A DNA stretch of 64,000 nt, taken from positions 2,170,001 to 2,234,000 of the forward strand of contig NZ_CP051488.1 in assembly GCF_014490785.1 (NCBI RefSeq), in the 5' to 3' direction. The stretch comes from Kosakonia sp. SMBL-WEM22 (GTDB taxonomy: Bacteria > Pseudomonadota > Gammaproteobacteria > Enterobacterales > Enterobacteriaceae). A program made the translations under genes and the position numbers. The notes beneath the pieces were generated by a model, which saw nothing but the letters and a program-made list of their open reading frames with translations, had not been told where the DNA came from and made no database searches. Positions 35,287-44,112 of this stretch are shown here, piece by piece; position 1 is the first letter of the stretch; the number at the start of each line of letters is the position of its first letter.

Positions 35287-36660
35287 TTAGTGCGCCGCGC
35301 GTTGCAAAATCCGGCTCGAAGACTGACGCTGCAAATGACGCATACGCAGCATCATCATTACCGCCGCCGAGGTGAGGCCGATAATAAAGCCCATCCAGAA
35401 GCCGGCCGGCCCCATTGGTGTAACCACCAGATCCGTCAGCGCCAGAATGTAGCCGGTCGGCAGCCCCAGCACCCAGTAGGCAATAAAGGTAATAAAGAAG
35501 ATCGAGCGCGTATCTTTATACCCGCGCAAGATGCCGCTGCCGATCACCTGAATCGAATCGGAGATCTGATAAATCGCCGCCAGCAGCATCAGATGCGACG
35601 CCAGCGCCACCACTTCCGGGTTGTCGTTATAGAGCAGGGCGATCTGCTCGCGCATCAGTACCGTAAACACTGCGGTAATGGCCGCCATACAGATACCAAC
35701 CATCAGGCCGGTGCGCGCCGAGGTTTTGGCGTCAATCGTTGAGCCCTGACCGAGGCGAAAGCCGACGCGAATGGTTACCGCCGCCGCCAGCGACATCGGC
35801 AACACGAACATCAGCGAGCTGAAGTTCAGCGCAATCTGGTGTCCGGCAACATCGACAATCCCCAGCGGCGAAACCAGTAGCGCGACCACGGCAAACAGGG
35901 TCACTTCGAAAAAGAGCGCCAGTGCAATCGGTAAGCCGAGCTGGGTCAGCCGTTTCAGTACCGCCATATCGGGCCGTGCGAAGCGGGCGGCGTGTTTGAT
36001 ATCGCGCATCGCTCCCGCGTGTTTCACGTAGAGGCGCATAAAGATAAACATCACCCAGTAAACCGAGGCGGTCGCCACGCCGCAGCCAACGCCGCCCAAC
36101 TCAGGCATACCGAAGCGGCCATAGATAAAGGCGTAGTTAACCGGAATATTGACCAGCAGGCCGATAAAGCCCATTACCATGCCGGGTTTGGTGCGCGCCA
36201 GCCCTTCGCACTGGTTGCGCAACACCTGGAAGAAGAGGTAGCCCGGTGCGCCCCACATCAGTGCGCGTAAAAAGTGGACCGCTTTATCGGCCATCAGCGG
36301 GTCGATATTATGCATAGTGCGAATAATATGACCGGCGTTCCACAGCACAATCATAATCAGCACCGATACGGCACCCGCCAGCCAGAACCCCTGGCTCACC
36401 TGATGCGCGATGCGATCGCGACGCCCGGAACCATTCAGCTGCGCAATCACCGGCGTCATTGCCAGTAGCAGACCGTGACCAAATAGAATCGCGGGGAACC
36501 AGATAGAGGTACCGATAGCGACCGCGGCCATATCCGTGGCGCTATAGCCCCCGGCCATCACGGTATCGACGAAGCCCATCGCTGTCTGGGCAACCTGCGC
36601 AAAAATCACCGGCAGGGCAAGTGCCAGTAATTGACGCGCCTCTGTTACATACTTCTGCAC
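35287..36660 (-). CDS. mdtK: multidrug efflux MATE transporter MdtK (NorM)
   Basis: MdtK is a cation-coupled multidrug exporter of the MATE family in the inner membrane. The 457 residues match the E. coli length and show twelve TM segments in two MatE repeats: FAQVAQTAMGFVDTVMAGGYS and GLPIALALFFEVTLFAVVAL. FGHGLLLAMTPVIAQLNGSGRR is also conserved. The C-terminus is variable. It is divergent from ribE across about 270 bases and lies upstream of the tRNA-Val pair on the same strand. Confidence 0.97.
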   Translation of the reverse strand: MQKYVTEARQLLALALPVIFAQVAQTAMGFVDTVMAGGYSATDMAAVAIGTSIWFPAILFGHGLLLAMTPVIAQLNGSGRRDRIAHQVSQGFWLAGAVSVLIMIVLWNAGHIIRTMHNIDPLMADKAVHFLRALMWGAPGYLFFQVLRNQCEGLARTKPGMVMGFIGLLVNIPVNYAFIYGRFGMPELGGVGCGVATASVYWVMFIFMRLYVKHAGAMRDIKHAARFARPDMAVLKRLTQLGLPIALALFFEVTLFAVVALLVSPLGIVDVAGHQIALNFSSLMFVLPMSLAAAVTIRVGFRLGQGSTIDAKTSARTGLMVGICMAAITAVFTVLMREQIALLYNDNPEVVALASHLMLLAAIYQISDSIQVIGSGILRGYKDTRSIFFITFIAYWVLGLPTGYILALTDLVVTPMGPAGFWMGFIIGLTSAAVMMMLRMRHLQRQSSSRILQRAAH

Positions 36661-36928
36661 GAGAACACCTATATATTGTTGTTATAAGAGAGAATGGAAA
36701 GACTTAAGAGAAAGGAGTTATATCCTTGTGCGACAAAAAATGCCGCACTGCGACAGGTGCGACATCTGCTCAAATAGTACCTGTTAACGCCCCTTTTTGC
36801 CACGTTATCCATAAATCGAAATTATCTTTCGCCGCAAAGCGGGCTTCAGGCTGGCAAGGGGAATTTTCACCTGTTATTGTGCCAGAAGCACACGGTAATG
36901 CCGTAAGAATGAAACAGGAGTGATGATT

Positions 36929-37567
36929 ATGTTTACGGGTATTGTACAGGGCACGGCAAAAGTGGTGTCGATTGACGAAAAACCGAATTTTCGCACCCAC
37001 GTTGTTGAGCTGCCTGAAACGATGCTGGACGGGATTGAGACCGGAGCGTCCATTGCGCATAACGGCTGCTGCCTGACCGTCACCGAGATTAACGGTAGCC
37101 ATATCAGCTTCGATTTAATGAAAGAGACGCTGCGTATTACCAACCTTGGCGAACTCGAAGTCGGGGATATGGTCAACGTTGAGCGCGCGGCGAAATTCAG
37201 CGACGAAATTGGCGGGCATTTAATGTCGGGCCATATTATGTCGACCGCAGAAATCGTCAAAATCCTCGCCTCGGAAAATAACCGCCAGATCTGGTTTAAA
37301 GTGCAGGATCCGACGCTGATGAAATATATCCTCTATAAAGGTTTTATCGGTATCGACGGTATTAGCCTGACGGTCGGCGAAGTGACCGCAACGCGTTTTT
37401 GCGTATATCTGATTCCGGAAACGCTGCAGCGCACCACCCTGAGTGCCAAAAAGCTGGGCCAGCGCGTCAATATTGAGATCGATCCGCAAACTCAGGCCGT
37501 TGTCGATACCGTCGAGCGCGTGCTGGCGGCAAAAGAGGCCGCTGTTGTGGTGAATGTCGTCGAGTAA
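36929..37567 (+). CDS. ribE: riboflavin synthase alpha chain
   Basis: Riboflavin synthase dismutates two 6,7-dimethyl-8-ribityllumazines to riboflavin and a pyrimidine. The 212 residues comprise two lumazine-binding repeats: MFTGIVQGTAKV...GCCLTV and GHLMSGHI...GIDGISLTV. The start is the ATG at 36929, eight bases after a CAGGAG site, and gives the conserved N-terminus MFTGI; upstream in-frame GTG/ATG codons at 36920 and 36923 are too close to that site. E. coli literature also calls it ribC. I saw no FMN riboswitch upstream. Confidence 0.97.
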   Translation: MFTGIVQGTAKVVSIDEKPNFRTHVVELPETMLDGIETGASIAHNGCCLTVTEINGSHISFDLMKETLRITNLGELEVGDMVNVERAAKFSDEIGGHLMSGHIMSTAEIVKILASENNRQIWFKVQDPTLMKYILYKGFIGIDGISLTVGEVTATRFCVYLIPETLQRTTLSAKKLGQRVNIEIDPQTQAVVDTVERVLAAKEAAVVVNVVE

Positions 37568-37583
37568 CCAGGCGCCACAAACA

Positions 37584-37620
37584 GCAAAAAGCCGCAGCGT
37601 GTTGGTTGCGGCTTTTTTGT
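37584..37620. terminator. bidirectional terminator between ribE and cfa
   Basis: AAAAGCCGCA / TTGCGGCTTTT form a long stem with an A run on one side and a T run on the other, between convergent genes. Confidence 0.88.
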
Positions 37621-37635
37621 CGGCCAAATACAGCG

Positions 37636-38784
37636 TTAACGTGCGACGCGCAGACCTTTCTCCACGCCGCGGCTAAATACCACCTGCCAGAGCTGAATGT
37701 CGCGGGCGCGAAACGCCCCGGCGCAGGCGTTGAGGTAGTAGCTAAACATGCGTTTAAAGCGCTCAGAGTAGTTGTCGGCAATCTCCGGCCACGCGGCAAG
37801 AAAGCGGCCATACCAGGCCATCAGCGTGCGGTCATAATCAGCGCCGAAGTTGTGCCAGTCCTCCATCACAAAGTACGGTTCGCTGGCGGTGGCGATGTGG
37901 CGCACCGAAGGCAGACAGCCGTTTGGGAAGATGTAGCGATTGATCCACGGGTCAACATTATTATCGGTCTGCCTTGAGCCGATGGTATGGAGTAAAAAGA
38001 GACCGTCCGGCTTCAGGTTTCTGTCGACCACATCAAAGTAAGTGGCGTAGTTTTTCGGCCCGACATGCTCAAACATGCCGACGGAGACGATGCGGTCAAA
38101 CTGATCGCGCAGATCGCGGTAGTCCTGTAACAGAATCTCGACATCCAGCCCCGCGCAGCGCTGTTGCGCCATCTTCTGCTGCTCTGCCGAAATGGTGACG
38201 CCGACCACGCGCACGCCATAGTGCTGCGCCATAAACTGTGCCAGGCCCCCCCAGCCGCAGCCGATATCCAGCACGCGCATGCCGGGCGTTAACTGCAATT
38301 TTTCGCAGATAAGCCGCAATTTTGCCTGCTGCGCCTCGGCAAGGGTGGTTGCCTCTTTCCAGTAGCCGCAGGAGTACTGCATCGCGGGGTCGAGCATGCG
38401 GGTAAAGAGATCGTTGCCGAGATCGTAATGCTCTTTGCCGACAATCCACGCCCGCTTTTTACTCTGCAGGTTGAAGAGCCGGGCGGCGGCAATACGCAGC
38501 GTATCTTTGAGATGGTGTGGAAGCTGTTTTTCCAGGCCAGCGCGCAGCACCTGGGTGAAAAAGATATCCAGGCGGTCGCACTCCCACCAGCCGTCCATAT
38601 AACTTTCGCCGAGTCCGAGCGATCCCTCCCGTAAAACGCGTTTGAAAAAATCAGGGTTTTTCACCCGAATATCTGCAGGAGCGGGACCATTAATACGAAT
38701 GCCTGCGCGGCCCAGCAGTTCGTTTGCTATACGGAACCAGTTATCATCCCGCACGCTCACTTCTTCTATACACGATGAACTCAT
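37636..38784 (-). CDS. cfa: cyclopropane-fatty-acyl-phospholipid synthase
   Basis: Cfa transfers a methylene from S-adenosylmethionine to double bonds of membrane phospholipid acyl chains, a stationary-phase and acid adaptation. The ATG at 38784 (MSSSCIEEVSVRDDNWFRIANELL) gives 382 residues, the E. coli length, with a GGAGAAGG site; the frame stays open 53 codons upstream but without conservation. The SAM motif is VLDIGCGWGGLAQ, and GPKNYATYFDVVDRNLKPDG follows. About 300 bases without a gene precede it. In E. coli that leader is targeted by sRNAs; I could not pick out a site here. Confidence 0.97.
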   Translation of the reverse strand: MSSSCIEEVSVRDDNWFRIANELLGRAGIRINGPAPADIRVKNPDFFKRVLREGSLGLGESYMDGWWECDRLDIFFTQVLRAGLEKQLPHHLKDTLRIAAARLFNLQSKKRAWIVGKEHYDLGNDLFTRMLDPAMQYSCGYWKEATTLAEAQQAKLRLICEKLQLTPGMRVLDIGCGWGGLAQFMAQHYGVRVVGVTISAEQQKMAQQRCAGLDVEILLQDYRDLRDQFDRIVSVGMFEHVGPKNYATYFDVVDRNLKPDGLFLLHTIGSRQTDNNVDPWINRYIFPNGCLPSVRHIATASEPYFVMEDWHNFGADYDRTLMAWYGRFLAAWPEIADNYSERFKRMFSYYLNACAGAFRARDIQLWQVVFSRGVEKGLRVAR

Positions 38785-39080
38785 ACCTTCTCCATCACGA
38801 ATAGCGATCAGAACTCTACAAGCGTAGACGCTGGCAGAGTTTGTGAGAAATCTCACGGTTTGCACCGTGAGGCTGATATCAGACGTAGAACAGAGGAAGG
38901 GAGAGACCCTTGCCAGAAAGGCCCTCCTTGGTGATTCAGGCACGCTCCTGTGCCCGTTACTGCATAATATTTATCGTATTTATATGACAGCCGAAAATCA
39001 GTATAGGCCTCAATATGAGGTGATTCAACTTGTCGCTAATAGCGTGCTAATTACGCCATCAGCGACAGTCCCCCTGGCAA

Positions 39081-40277
39081 CTACCCGCGCGCGGAGGAGG
39101 GCTCACGCGCCTCATCCTGCTCTTCGCCTGCCCGATGCTGCATGCCATAACCGAGCGCGGCGAGCAGCACCATGGCGAGCATCACGCTGGTGGTGGTCAG
39201 CAGCGGGGTAATGATCAGCCACGAAACAACGAGGCTTGCCAGGAAGCAGAGCCCCAGTTGCAGGGTATTCTGCAACGCCGCCGCGCGCCCCGTCGCCTGC
39301 GGGAAGGGACGCAGCGCCCGCGCAACCACGATAGGGTAAATAGCCCCGTTCGCCACCGCCATCAGGCAGAAAGGGATCATCAGCGCGGTCAGCGAGACGC
39401 CCGGAATAAAGCCAACTGCCCAGGTCGCCAGCACGCTTAGAGCAAAGCCGCTCAGTAACCACGGCAACATACGCGACCCCTGCCATTTTTGCAGCGCTGC
39501 GCGGCAGCCGTAACCACCAATCAGGAAAGCGAAGGTTTGTGGCACATAGCTCAGGCCAATTACTGACGGACCATAGCCCATCTCATGCAGGATAAACGGC
39601 GATCCGGTCAGCCAGGCAAAGAAGCTGGCGGAGCAGGCGGCGTAGATCATCACATTGCCGCGATAATCGCGGGCGCGCAGCAGATCGAGGAAGGTGAGTG
39701 CCTGCTGGTCATGCGTCACCTCTTTTACCGGCGATTTGAGGCGGAAAACCGGGATCATCAACACCACGGTGATGGCCAGCAGGGTGGCGAAAATCGCTTG
39801 CCATTCAATATGGGCCAGCAGCCAGGCACCGAGCAGCGGAGCCAGCGCCGGGGTTAAACCGACCAGCGGCATAATGGTGGCGAAAATACGGTTAACGCGG
39901 TGCGCCGGGTAGTAATCCGTCACCAGCGCCTGCCAGCTAACGGTGGCCGCACAGACGCCGACGGCCTGTACAAAACGCAGCACCAGAAGCCAGGTAGCGT
40001 CACGCACCCAAATCGTTCCGAGGCAGCCGAGGGCGAAAATAGCGAGCCCAGTCAGCAGAATTGGCTTGCGACCATAGCGATCCGACAGCGGCCCCCACAG
40101 CAGCTGCGCCACCGCGAATCCGGCCAGGAAGAGGCTCAGCGAGGCGCTGATCACGGCGGGAGAGGTGTTTAAATCTTGCTGAATCGCGCTGAAAGCGGGC
40201 AGATACATGTCGGTGGCTAAAAAGCCCAGCACGCTTAACCCCCCGAGCCAGACTAAAAATCCTTTGCCAGGTTGCAT
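39081..40277 (-). CDS. punC: MFS transporter PunC (YdhC), Bcr/CflA subfamily
   Basis: This 398-residue inner-membrane transporter has twelve TM segments. It carries the Bcr/CflA signature LSVLGFLATDMYLPAF, the loop motif GPLSDRYGRKPILL and VQAVGVCAATVSWQALVTDYY. E. coli YdhC has been described as a purine nucleoside transporter (PunC) controlled by the neighbouring LysR regulator; substrate specificity here is inferred from that. The C-terminal tail is shorter than in E. coli. It is divergent from punR with 112 bases between the two starts. Confidence 0.9.
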   Translation of the reverse strand: MQPGKGFLVWLGGLSVLGFLATDMYLPAFSAIQQDLNTSPAVISASLSLFLAGFAVAQLLWGPLSDRYGRKPILLTGLAIFALGCLGTIWVRDATWLLVLRFVQAVGVCAATVSWQALVTDYYPAHRVNRIFATIMPLVGLTPALAPLLGAWLLAHIEWQAIFATLLAITVVLMIPVFRLKSPVKEVTHDQQALTFLDLLRARDYRGNVMIYAACSASFFAWLTGSPFILHEMGYGPSVIGLSYVPQTFAFLIGGYGCRAALQKWQGSRMLPWLLSGFALSVLATWAVGFIPGVSLTALMIPFCLMAVANGAIYPIVVARALRPFPQATGRAAALQNTLQLGLCFLASLVVSWLIITPLLTTTSVMLAMVLLAALGYGMQHRAGEEQDEAREPSSARG

Positions 40278-40389
40278 TCTCTTTTCTCTTTAATTGCAGG
40301 TAATCAGGGTGGGGAAGTGTAAGGAGTGCTTTCCTGGTTGTGAAACGCTAATATTTGCATGTTGGTTTCAAAAATTTTGCAGGCAAAAT

Positions 40390-41301
40390 ATGTGGTCAGA
40401 ATACTCTCTTGAAGTGGTGGATGCCGTAGCGCGTAATGGCAGCTTTAGCGGCGCAGCGCAGGAGCTGCACCGCGTGCCCTCAGCGGTGAGCTACACCGTG
40501 CGTCAGCTGGAGGAGTGGCTGGCGGTGCCGCTGTTTGTGCGCCGTCACCGCGACGTAGAATTAACCCCCGCCGGGGTCTGGTTTTTAAAGGAGGGGCGAT
40601 CTGTTATCAAAAAAATGGTGATCACCCGCCAGCAGTGTCAGCAGATCGCCAATGGCTGGCGCGGGCAGTTGCCGATTGCTGTCGATAACATTGTGAAACC
40701 CGCCCGCACCCGGCAGATGATTGTCGATTTTTATCGCCACTTCAGTGATGTCGAGCTGGTGGTCTACCAGGAGGTGTTTAACGGCGTCTGGGATGCGCTC
40801 GCCGATGGCCGCGTTGAACTGGCGATTGGGGCCACGCAGGCGATCCCGGTCGGTGGCCGCTATGCCTTTCGTGATATGGGCACCCTGAGCTGGAAGTGTG
40901 TCGTCTCACGTCAGCATCCGCTGGCGCAGCTCAACGGTCCGTTAAGCGATGAGACGTTGCGCAACTGGCCATCGCTGATCCAGGAGGATACCTCCCGCTC
41001 GCTGCCAAAGCGTATTACCTGGCTGCTGGATAACCAGAAACGGGTGATGGTGCCAGACTGGGCCTCGTCGGAAGCGTGCCTGTCGGCGGGGCTTTGTGTA
41101 GGGATGGTGCCAGCCCATTTTGCCCGGCCACGGCTTGATAGCGGCGACTGGGTGGCGCTTGAGCTGGAAAACCCGTTTCCGGATGCCGCCTGCTGCCTGA
41201 CATGGCAACAAAGCGAGGCGTCGCCTGCGCTGAACTGGCTACTGGATTATCTGGGCGACAGTGAAACGTTGAATAGAGAGTGGCTGCGGGAGCCGGAGTA
41301 A
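40390..41301 (+). CDS. punR: LysR-family regulator PunR (YdhB)
   Basis: This 303-residue LysR-type regulator has an N-terminal winged HTH (AVARNGSFSGAAQELHRVPSAVSYTVRQLEE) and a C-terminal effector domain. The ATG at 40390 gives the conserved N-terminus MWSEYSLEVVDAV. A longer in-frame start adds 32 cysteine-rich residues that are not conserved and is rejected. E. coli YdhB (PunR) activates the divergent transporter gene punC. purR follows convergently after 18 bases. Confidence 0.92.
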   Translation: MWSEYSLEVVDAVARNGSFSGAAQELHRVPSAVSYTVRQLEEWLAVPLFVRRHRDVELTPAGVWFLKEGRSVIKKMVITRQQCQQIANGWRGQLPIAVDNIVKPARTRQMIVDFYRHFSDVELVVYQEVFNGVWDALADGRVELAIGATQAIPVGGRYAFRDMGTLSWKCVVSRQHPLAQLNGPLSDETLRNWPSLIQEDTSRSLPKRITWLLDNQKRVMVPDWASSEACLSAGLCVGMVPAHFARPRLDSGDWVALELENPFPDAACCLTWQQSEASPALNWLLDYLGDSETLNREWLREPE

Positions 41302-41319
41302 GGCTCCCGCGGGAAGGGA

Positions 41320-42345
41320 TTAACGGCGGTAGTCGCGGAAGGGGCCATCGGCCACCGAGCGGCGCTCCACCAGGCGCGGATGCACTTCAATCGACTGCGA
41401 CTGTTCGCGCTTGTTCACAATGCGATCGAGCAGCATGGTGAAGGCCGTTTCACCCAGCGAGTCTTTCGGCTGATGAATCGTCGTCAGCGCCGGGGTGAAG
41501 AAGCGTGAGTTGCGCACGTTGTCATAACCGATGACGGAGATATCCTGCGGCACGCGCAGCCCCATCTCATCGGCGGCGCAGAGCGCGCCCATCGCCATAA
41601 TGTCGCCGCCGCAGAAGACCGCGGTCGGGCGCGAGGACTGGCCGAGGATCTGCTGCATGGCGCGGTAGCCGGATTCCGGCTCAAAGTCCCCCTGCACAAT
41701 CCAGTGCTCGGGCACGTTGATCATCGCCTCGGTCATCGCCTTCATAAAACCGGCCAGACGACCTGCGCCAGTGTTGCGCTCCAGCGGGCCCGGGATCACG
41801 CCGATGTCGCGATGCCCGCGCTCAATCAGGTAACGGCCGGCCATATAGCCGCCTTCAAAAGCGTTATCAATCACCGAATCAGTGAAGTCTGCTTTCGATT
41901 CTCCCCAGTCCATCACCACCATGGGAATATGACGATACTCCTCCAGCATGGTGAGTACGGTTTCCGGGTACTCCGAGCACATCACCAGCAGGCCATCGAC
42001 ACGTTTTTGCGCCATCATCGACAGGTAAGCGCGCTGCTTCTCCTGGCTGTTCCACGCGTTGCCGAGGATCAGGGTGTAGCCCTTCTGGAAACACTTCTTC
42101 TCAACCGCTTCGATGATTTCGGCGAAGTAGGCCGCTTCACTGCTGGTCGCCAGCAGACCAATCGATTTGGTGTGATTCACTTTTAGGCTGCGGGCGACGG
42201 CGCTTGGCGAATAGTGCAGCTCTTTGATTGCCGCCCAGACGGCGTTGCGCGTCTCTTCGGCGACGAAACGGGTTTTGTTAATTACATGTGATACGGTTGT
42301 AGTGGAAACGTTTGCTCGTTTCGCGACATCTTTAATCGTTGCCAT
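41320..42345 (-). CDS. purR: purine repressor PurR (LacI family)
   Basis: PurR represses purine and some pyrimidine biosynthesis genes with hypoxanthine or guanine as corepressor. The 341 residues match E. coli PurR: a LacI HTH (MATIKDVAKRANVSTTTVSHVINKTRFV), the hinge helix SPSAVARSLK, and a periplasmic-binding-protein-like effector domain with GYDNVRNSRFFTPALTTI. Two PurR boxes, one upstream and one inside the HTH codons, indicate autorepression. punR converges from the other side and ynhF diverges. Confidence 0.98.
   Translation of the reverse strand: MATIKDVAKRANVSTTTVSHVINKTRFVAEETRNAVWAAIKELHYSPSAVARSLKVNHTKSIGLLATSSEAAYFAEIIEAVEKKCFQKGYTLILGNAWNSQEKQRAYLSMMAQKRVDGLLVMCSEYPETVLTMLEEYRHIPMVVMDWGESKADFTDSVIDNAFEGGYMAGRYLIERGHRDIGVIPGPLERNTGAGRLAGFMKAMTEAMINVPEHWIVQGDFEPESGYRAMQQILGQSSRPTAVFCGGDIMAMGALCAADEMGLRVPQDISVIGYDNVRNSRFFTPALTTIHQPKDSLGETAFTMLLDRIVNKREQSQSIEVHPRLVERRSVADGPFRDYRR
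42302..42317. promoter_or_regulatory. PurR operator inside the purR coding region
   Basis: The minus strand reads GAGCAAACGTTTCCAC within the codons for R-A-N-V-S. It matches the PurR box core GCAAACGTTT, with a weaker right half. A second autoregulatory operator inside purR is known in E. coli. Confidence 0.65.
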
Positions 42346-42389
42346 CAGATATTACTCCAGACCATATCGTAAGCTCCTGATAATTCGCA

Positions 42390-42405
42390 AGGTAAACGTT
42401 TGCCT
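42390..42405. promoter_or_regulatory. PurR operator upstream of purR
   Basis: AGGTAAACGTTTGCCT is an almost perfect palindrome agreeing with the PurR box ACGCAAACGTTTGCGT at the core. It lies 45-60 bases upstream of the purR start and should mediate autorepression. Confidence 0.8.
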
Positions 42406-42642
42406 TTAATCACCCTGAACTCATCAAAGTGAGTGCGGTACGCCGGGAAAACGACACTGGACGTCAGGAGGGGAGTCAATGGCCGGTACGCTAATAAATT
42501 TAGCGTCGAATTTTGGCTGATCTTGAGCAAAAGGGGAAGTATTAAAACGTTTATGCTGCCAAATCGCGCAAGATTTTTCAGAAAATTTGTGCAAAAATGC
42601 GCAGGCTCACTTTTTGTGGGGAAATTAAATGGAGAAAAATTG

Positions 42643-42732
42643 ATGAGCACCGATCTTAAGTATTCACTCTTCACCACCGTCATCGTTCTGAGCCTGATTG
42701 TTTTCGGCGCGCTGACCGCTGCACTGCATTGA
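42643..42732 (+). CDS. ynhF: small membrane protein YnhF
   Basis: This 29-residue protein, MSTDLKYSLFTTVIVLSLIVF... ending in LTAALH, is a single transmembrane segment with a short N-terminus. It is close to E. coli YnhF, a small inner-membrane protein of unknown function that also lies between purR and ydhP. The ATG at 42643 follows GGAG with a nine-base spacer. The frame stays open upstream (to 42433), but the upstream part is not conserved. Confidence 0.9.
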   Translation: MSTDLKYSLFTTVIVLSLIVFGALTAALH

Positions 42733-42739
42733 TCTGATG

Positions 42740-42761
42740 CGAGGGAGAGCCCTCTCCCTCG
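42740..42761. terminator. stem-loop after ynhF
   Basis: CGAGGGAGAG / CTCTCCCTCG form a ten-base stem with a two-base gap. Only a short T-containing stretch follows, so efficiency is uncertain. Confidence 0.5.
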
Positions 42762-42829
42762 ATTCTTGCGCCACCATTGTTCCTCGTTGCGCAATTAACT
42801 TTTCTCCTCCCGCTCACTTCTGTTTTTTG

Positions 42830-42841
42830 TGACAGCTGTCA
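42830..42841. promoter_or_regulatory. perfect palindrome upstream of ydhP
   Basis: TGACAGCTGTCA is a 12-base perfect palindrome 57 bases before the ydhP start, in a region that should hold its promoter. I cannot assign a regulator. Confidence 0.35.
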
Positions 42842-42898
42842 TACTTTTGCCTTTTCGCGGCCTGGCTGAGGGTCGCATGTTCATTTCGGAGTCAAAAG

Positions 42899-44068
42899 AT
42901 GAAAATAAATTTCCCCCTGCTTGCGCTGGCGATTGGCGCGTTTGGGATTGGGACCACCGAATTCTCCCCGATGGGATTACTGCCGGTGATTGCGCAGGGC
43001 GTTGGGGTTTCCATTCCAGCGGCGGGGATGCTGATCAGCGCCTACGCCATCGGCGTTATGGTGGGCGCGCCGCTGATGACGCTGTTACTTTCTCATCGTG
43101 GCCGTCGCAATGCGCTGATTTTCTTAATGGCGATTTTCACCGTCGGCAATGTGCTCTCCGCCATTGCGCCGGATTACGCCACCCTGATGATCGCCCGTAT
43201 TATCACCAGCCTTAATCACGGCGCGTTCTTCGGGCTTGGCTCGGTGGTCGCCGCAAGCGTTGTCGCGAAAGAGAAGCAGGCCAGCGCGGTGGCAACGATG
43301 TTTATGGGGCTGACCATCGCCAATATTGGCGGAGTGCCCGCCGCCACCTGGCTTGGGGAAACCATCGGCTGGCGCATGTCCTTTATGGCAACCGCCGGGC
43401 TTGGGGTGATCTCCATGGTTTCGCTCTTCTTCTCCTTACCGCAAGGCGGTGCGGGCGCGCGACCCAATGTGCGCAACGAACTGGCGGTGCTGATGCGCCC
43501 ACAGGTGCTGACGGCGCTGCTGACTACGGTGCTCGGTGCCGGCGCAATGTTCACTCTTTACACCTACATCTCGCCGGTGTTGCGCACGCTGACCGACGCC
43601 ACGCCGGGGTTTGTCACCGCCATGCTGGTGCTGATTGGCGTTGGTTTTTCTATGGGTAACTATCTGGGCGGGAAACTGGCGGATCGCTCAGTAACCGGTA
43701 CCCTAAAAGGGTTTTTGCTGCTGCTGATTGCGATCATGCTGGCAATCCCGCTGCTGGCACGCAGCGAGATCGGCGCGGCAATCGCCATGGTAGTGTGGGG
43801 CGCGGCAACCTTCGCGGTGGTGCCACCGTTGCAGATGCGCGTGATGCGCGTTGCCCATGAAGCTCCGGGGCTGTCGTCATCGGTCAATATTGGCGCATTT
43901 AACCTGGGTAATGCCCTTGGCGCGGCGGCAGGCGGCGCGGTGATCTCCGGCGGCCTCGGTTACACGTTTGTTCCGGTGATGGGGGCGATTATTGCCGGGC
44001 TGGGGCTGCTGCTGGTGCTCTTCTCCGGGCGTAATTCAGCGTCGCGCGTCTGTGCCGCAGCGGAGTAA
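42899..44068 (+). CDS. ydhP: MFS transporter YdhP (arabinose-efflux-type, DHA1 family)
   Basis: This 389-residue twelve-TM transporter is nearly collinear with E. coli YdhP: IGAFGIGTTEFSPMGLLPVI, ITSLNHGAFFGLGSVVAAS, and the C-terminal half VGFSMGNYLGGKLADRS. It belongs to the DHA1 drug/sugar efflux group; the substrate is not established. The ATG at 42899 has a CGGAG site. It converges on mepH with only 44 bases between stop codons, where E. coli has sodB. Confidence 0.93.
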   Translation: MKINFPLLALAIGAFGIGTTEFSPMGLLPVIAQGVGVSIPAAGMLISAYAIGVMVGAPLMTLLLSHRGRRNALIFLMAIFTVGNVLSAIAPDYATLMIARIITSLNHGAFFGLGSVVAASVVAKEKQASAVATMFMGLTIANIGGVPAATWLGETIGWRMSFMATAGLGVISMVSLFFSLPQGGAGARPNVRNELAVLMRPQVLTALLTTVLGAGAMFTLYTYISPVLRTLTDATPGFVTAMLVLIGVGFSMGNYLGGKLADRSVTGTLKGFLLLLIAIMLAIPLLARSEIGAAIAMVVWGAATFAVVPPLQMRVMRVAHEAPGLSSSVNIGAFNLGNALGAAAGGAVISGGLGYTFVPVMGAIIAGLGLLLVLFSGRNSASRVCAAAE

Positions 44069-44078
44069 GGCGAAGTAA

Positions 44079-44102
44079 CACCTGCCGCGAGAGCGGCAGG
44101 TG
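44079..44102. terminator. strong stem-loop between convergent ydhP and mepH
   Basis: CACCTGCCGC / GCGGCAGGTG form a ten-base perfect stem with a GAGA loop. No T run is present on either side, so it may act as an mRNA 3' stabiliser or an imperfect terminator. Confidence 0.55.
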
Positions 44103-44112
44103 GGAGAGGGGA

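Noticed and set aside
38785..38943. N-terminal extension of Cfa by 53 codons
   Set aside because: The frame is open but the added residues are not conserved, and the ATG at 38784 has a strong ribosome site and gives the family length.
42433..42642. N-terminal extension of ynhF by 70 codons
   Set aside because: The extension is basic and unlike the conserved 29-residue protein; the downstream ATG has the ribosome site.
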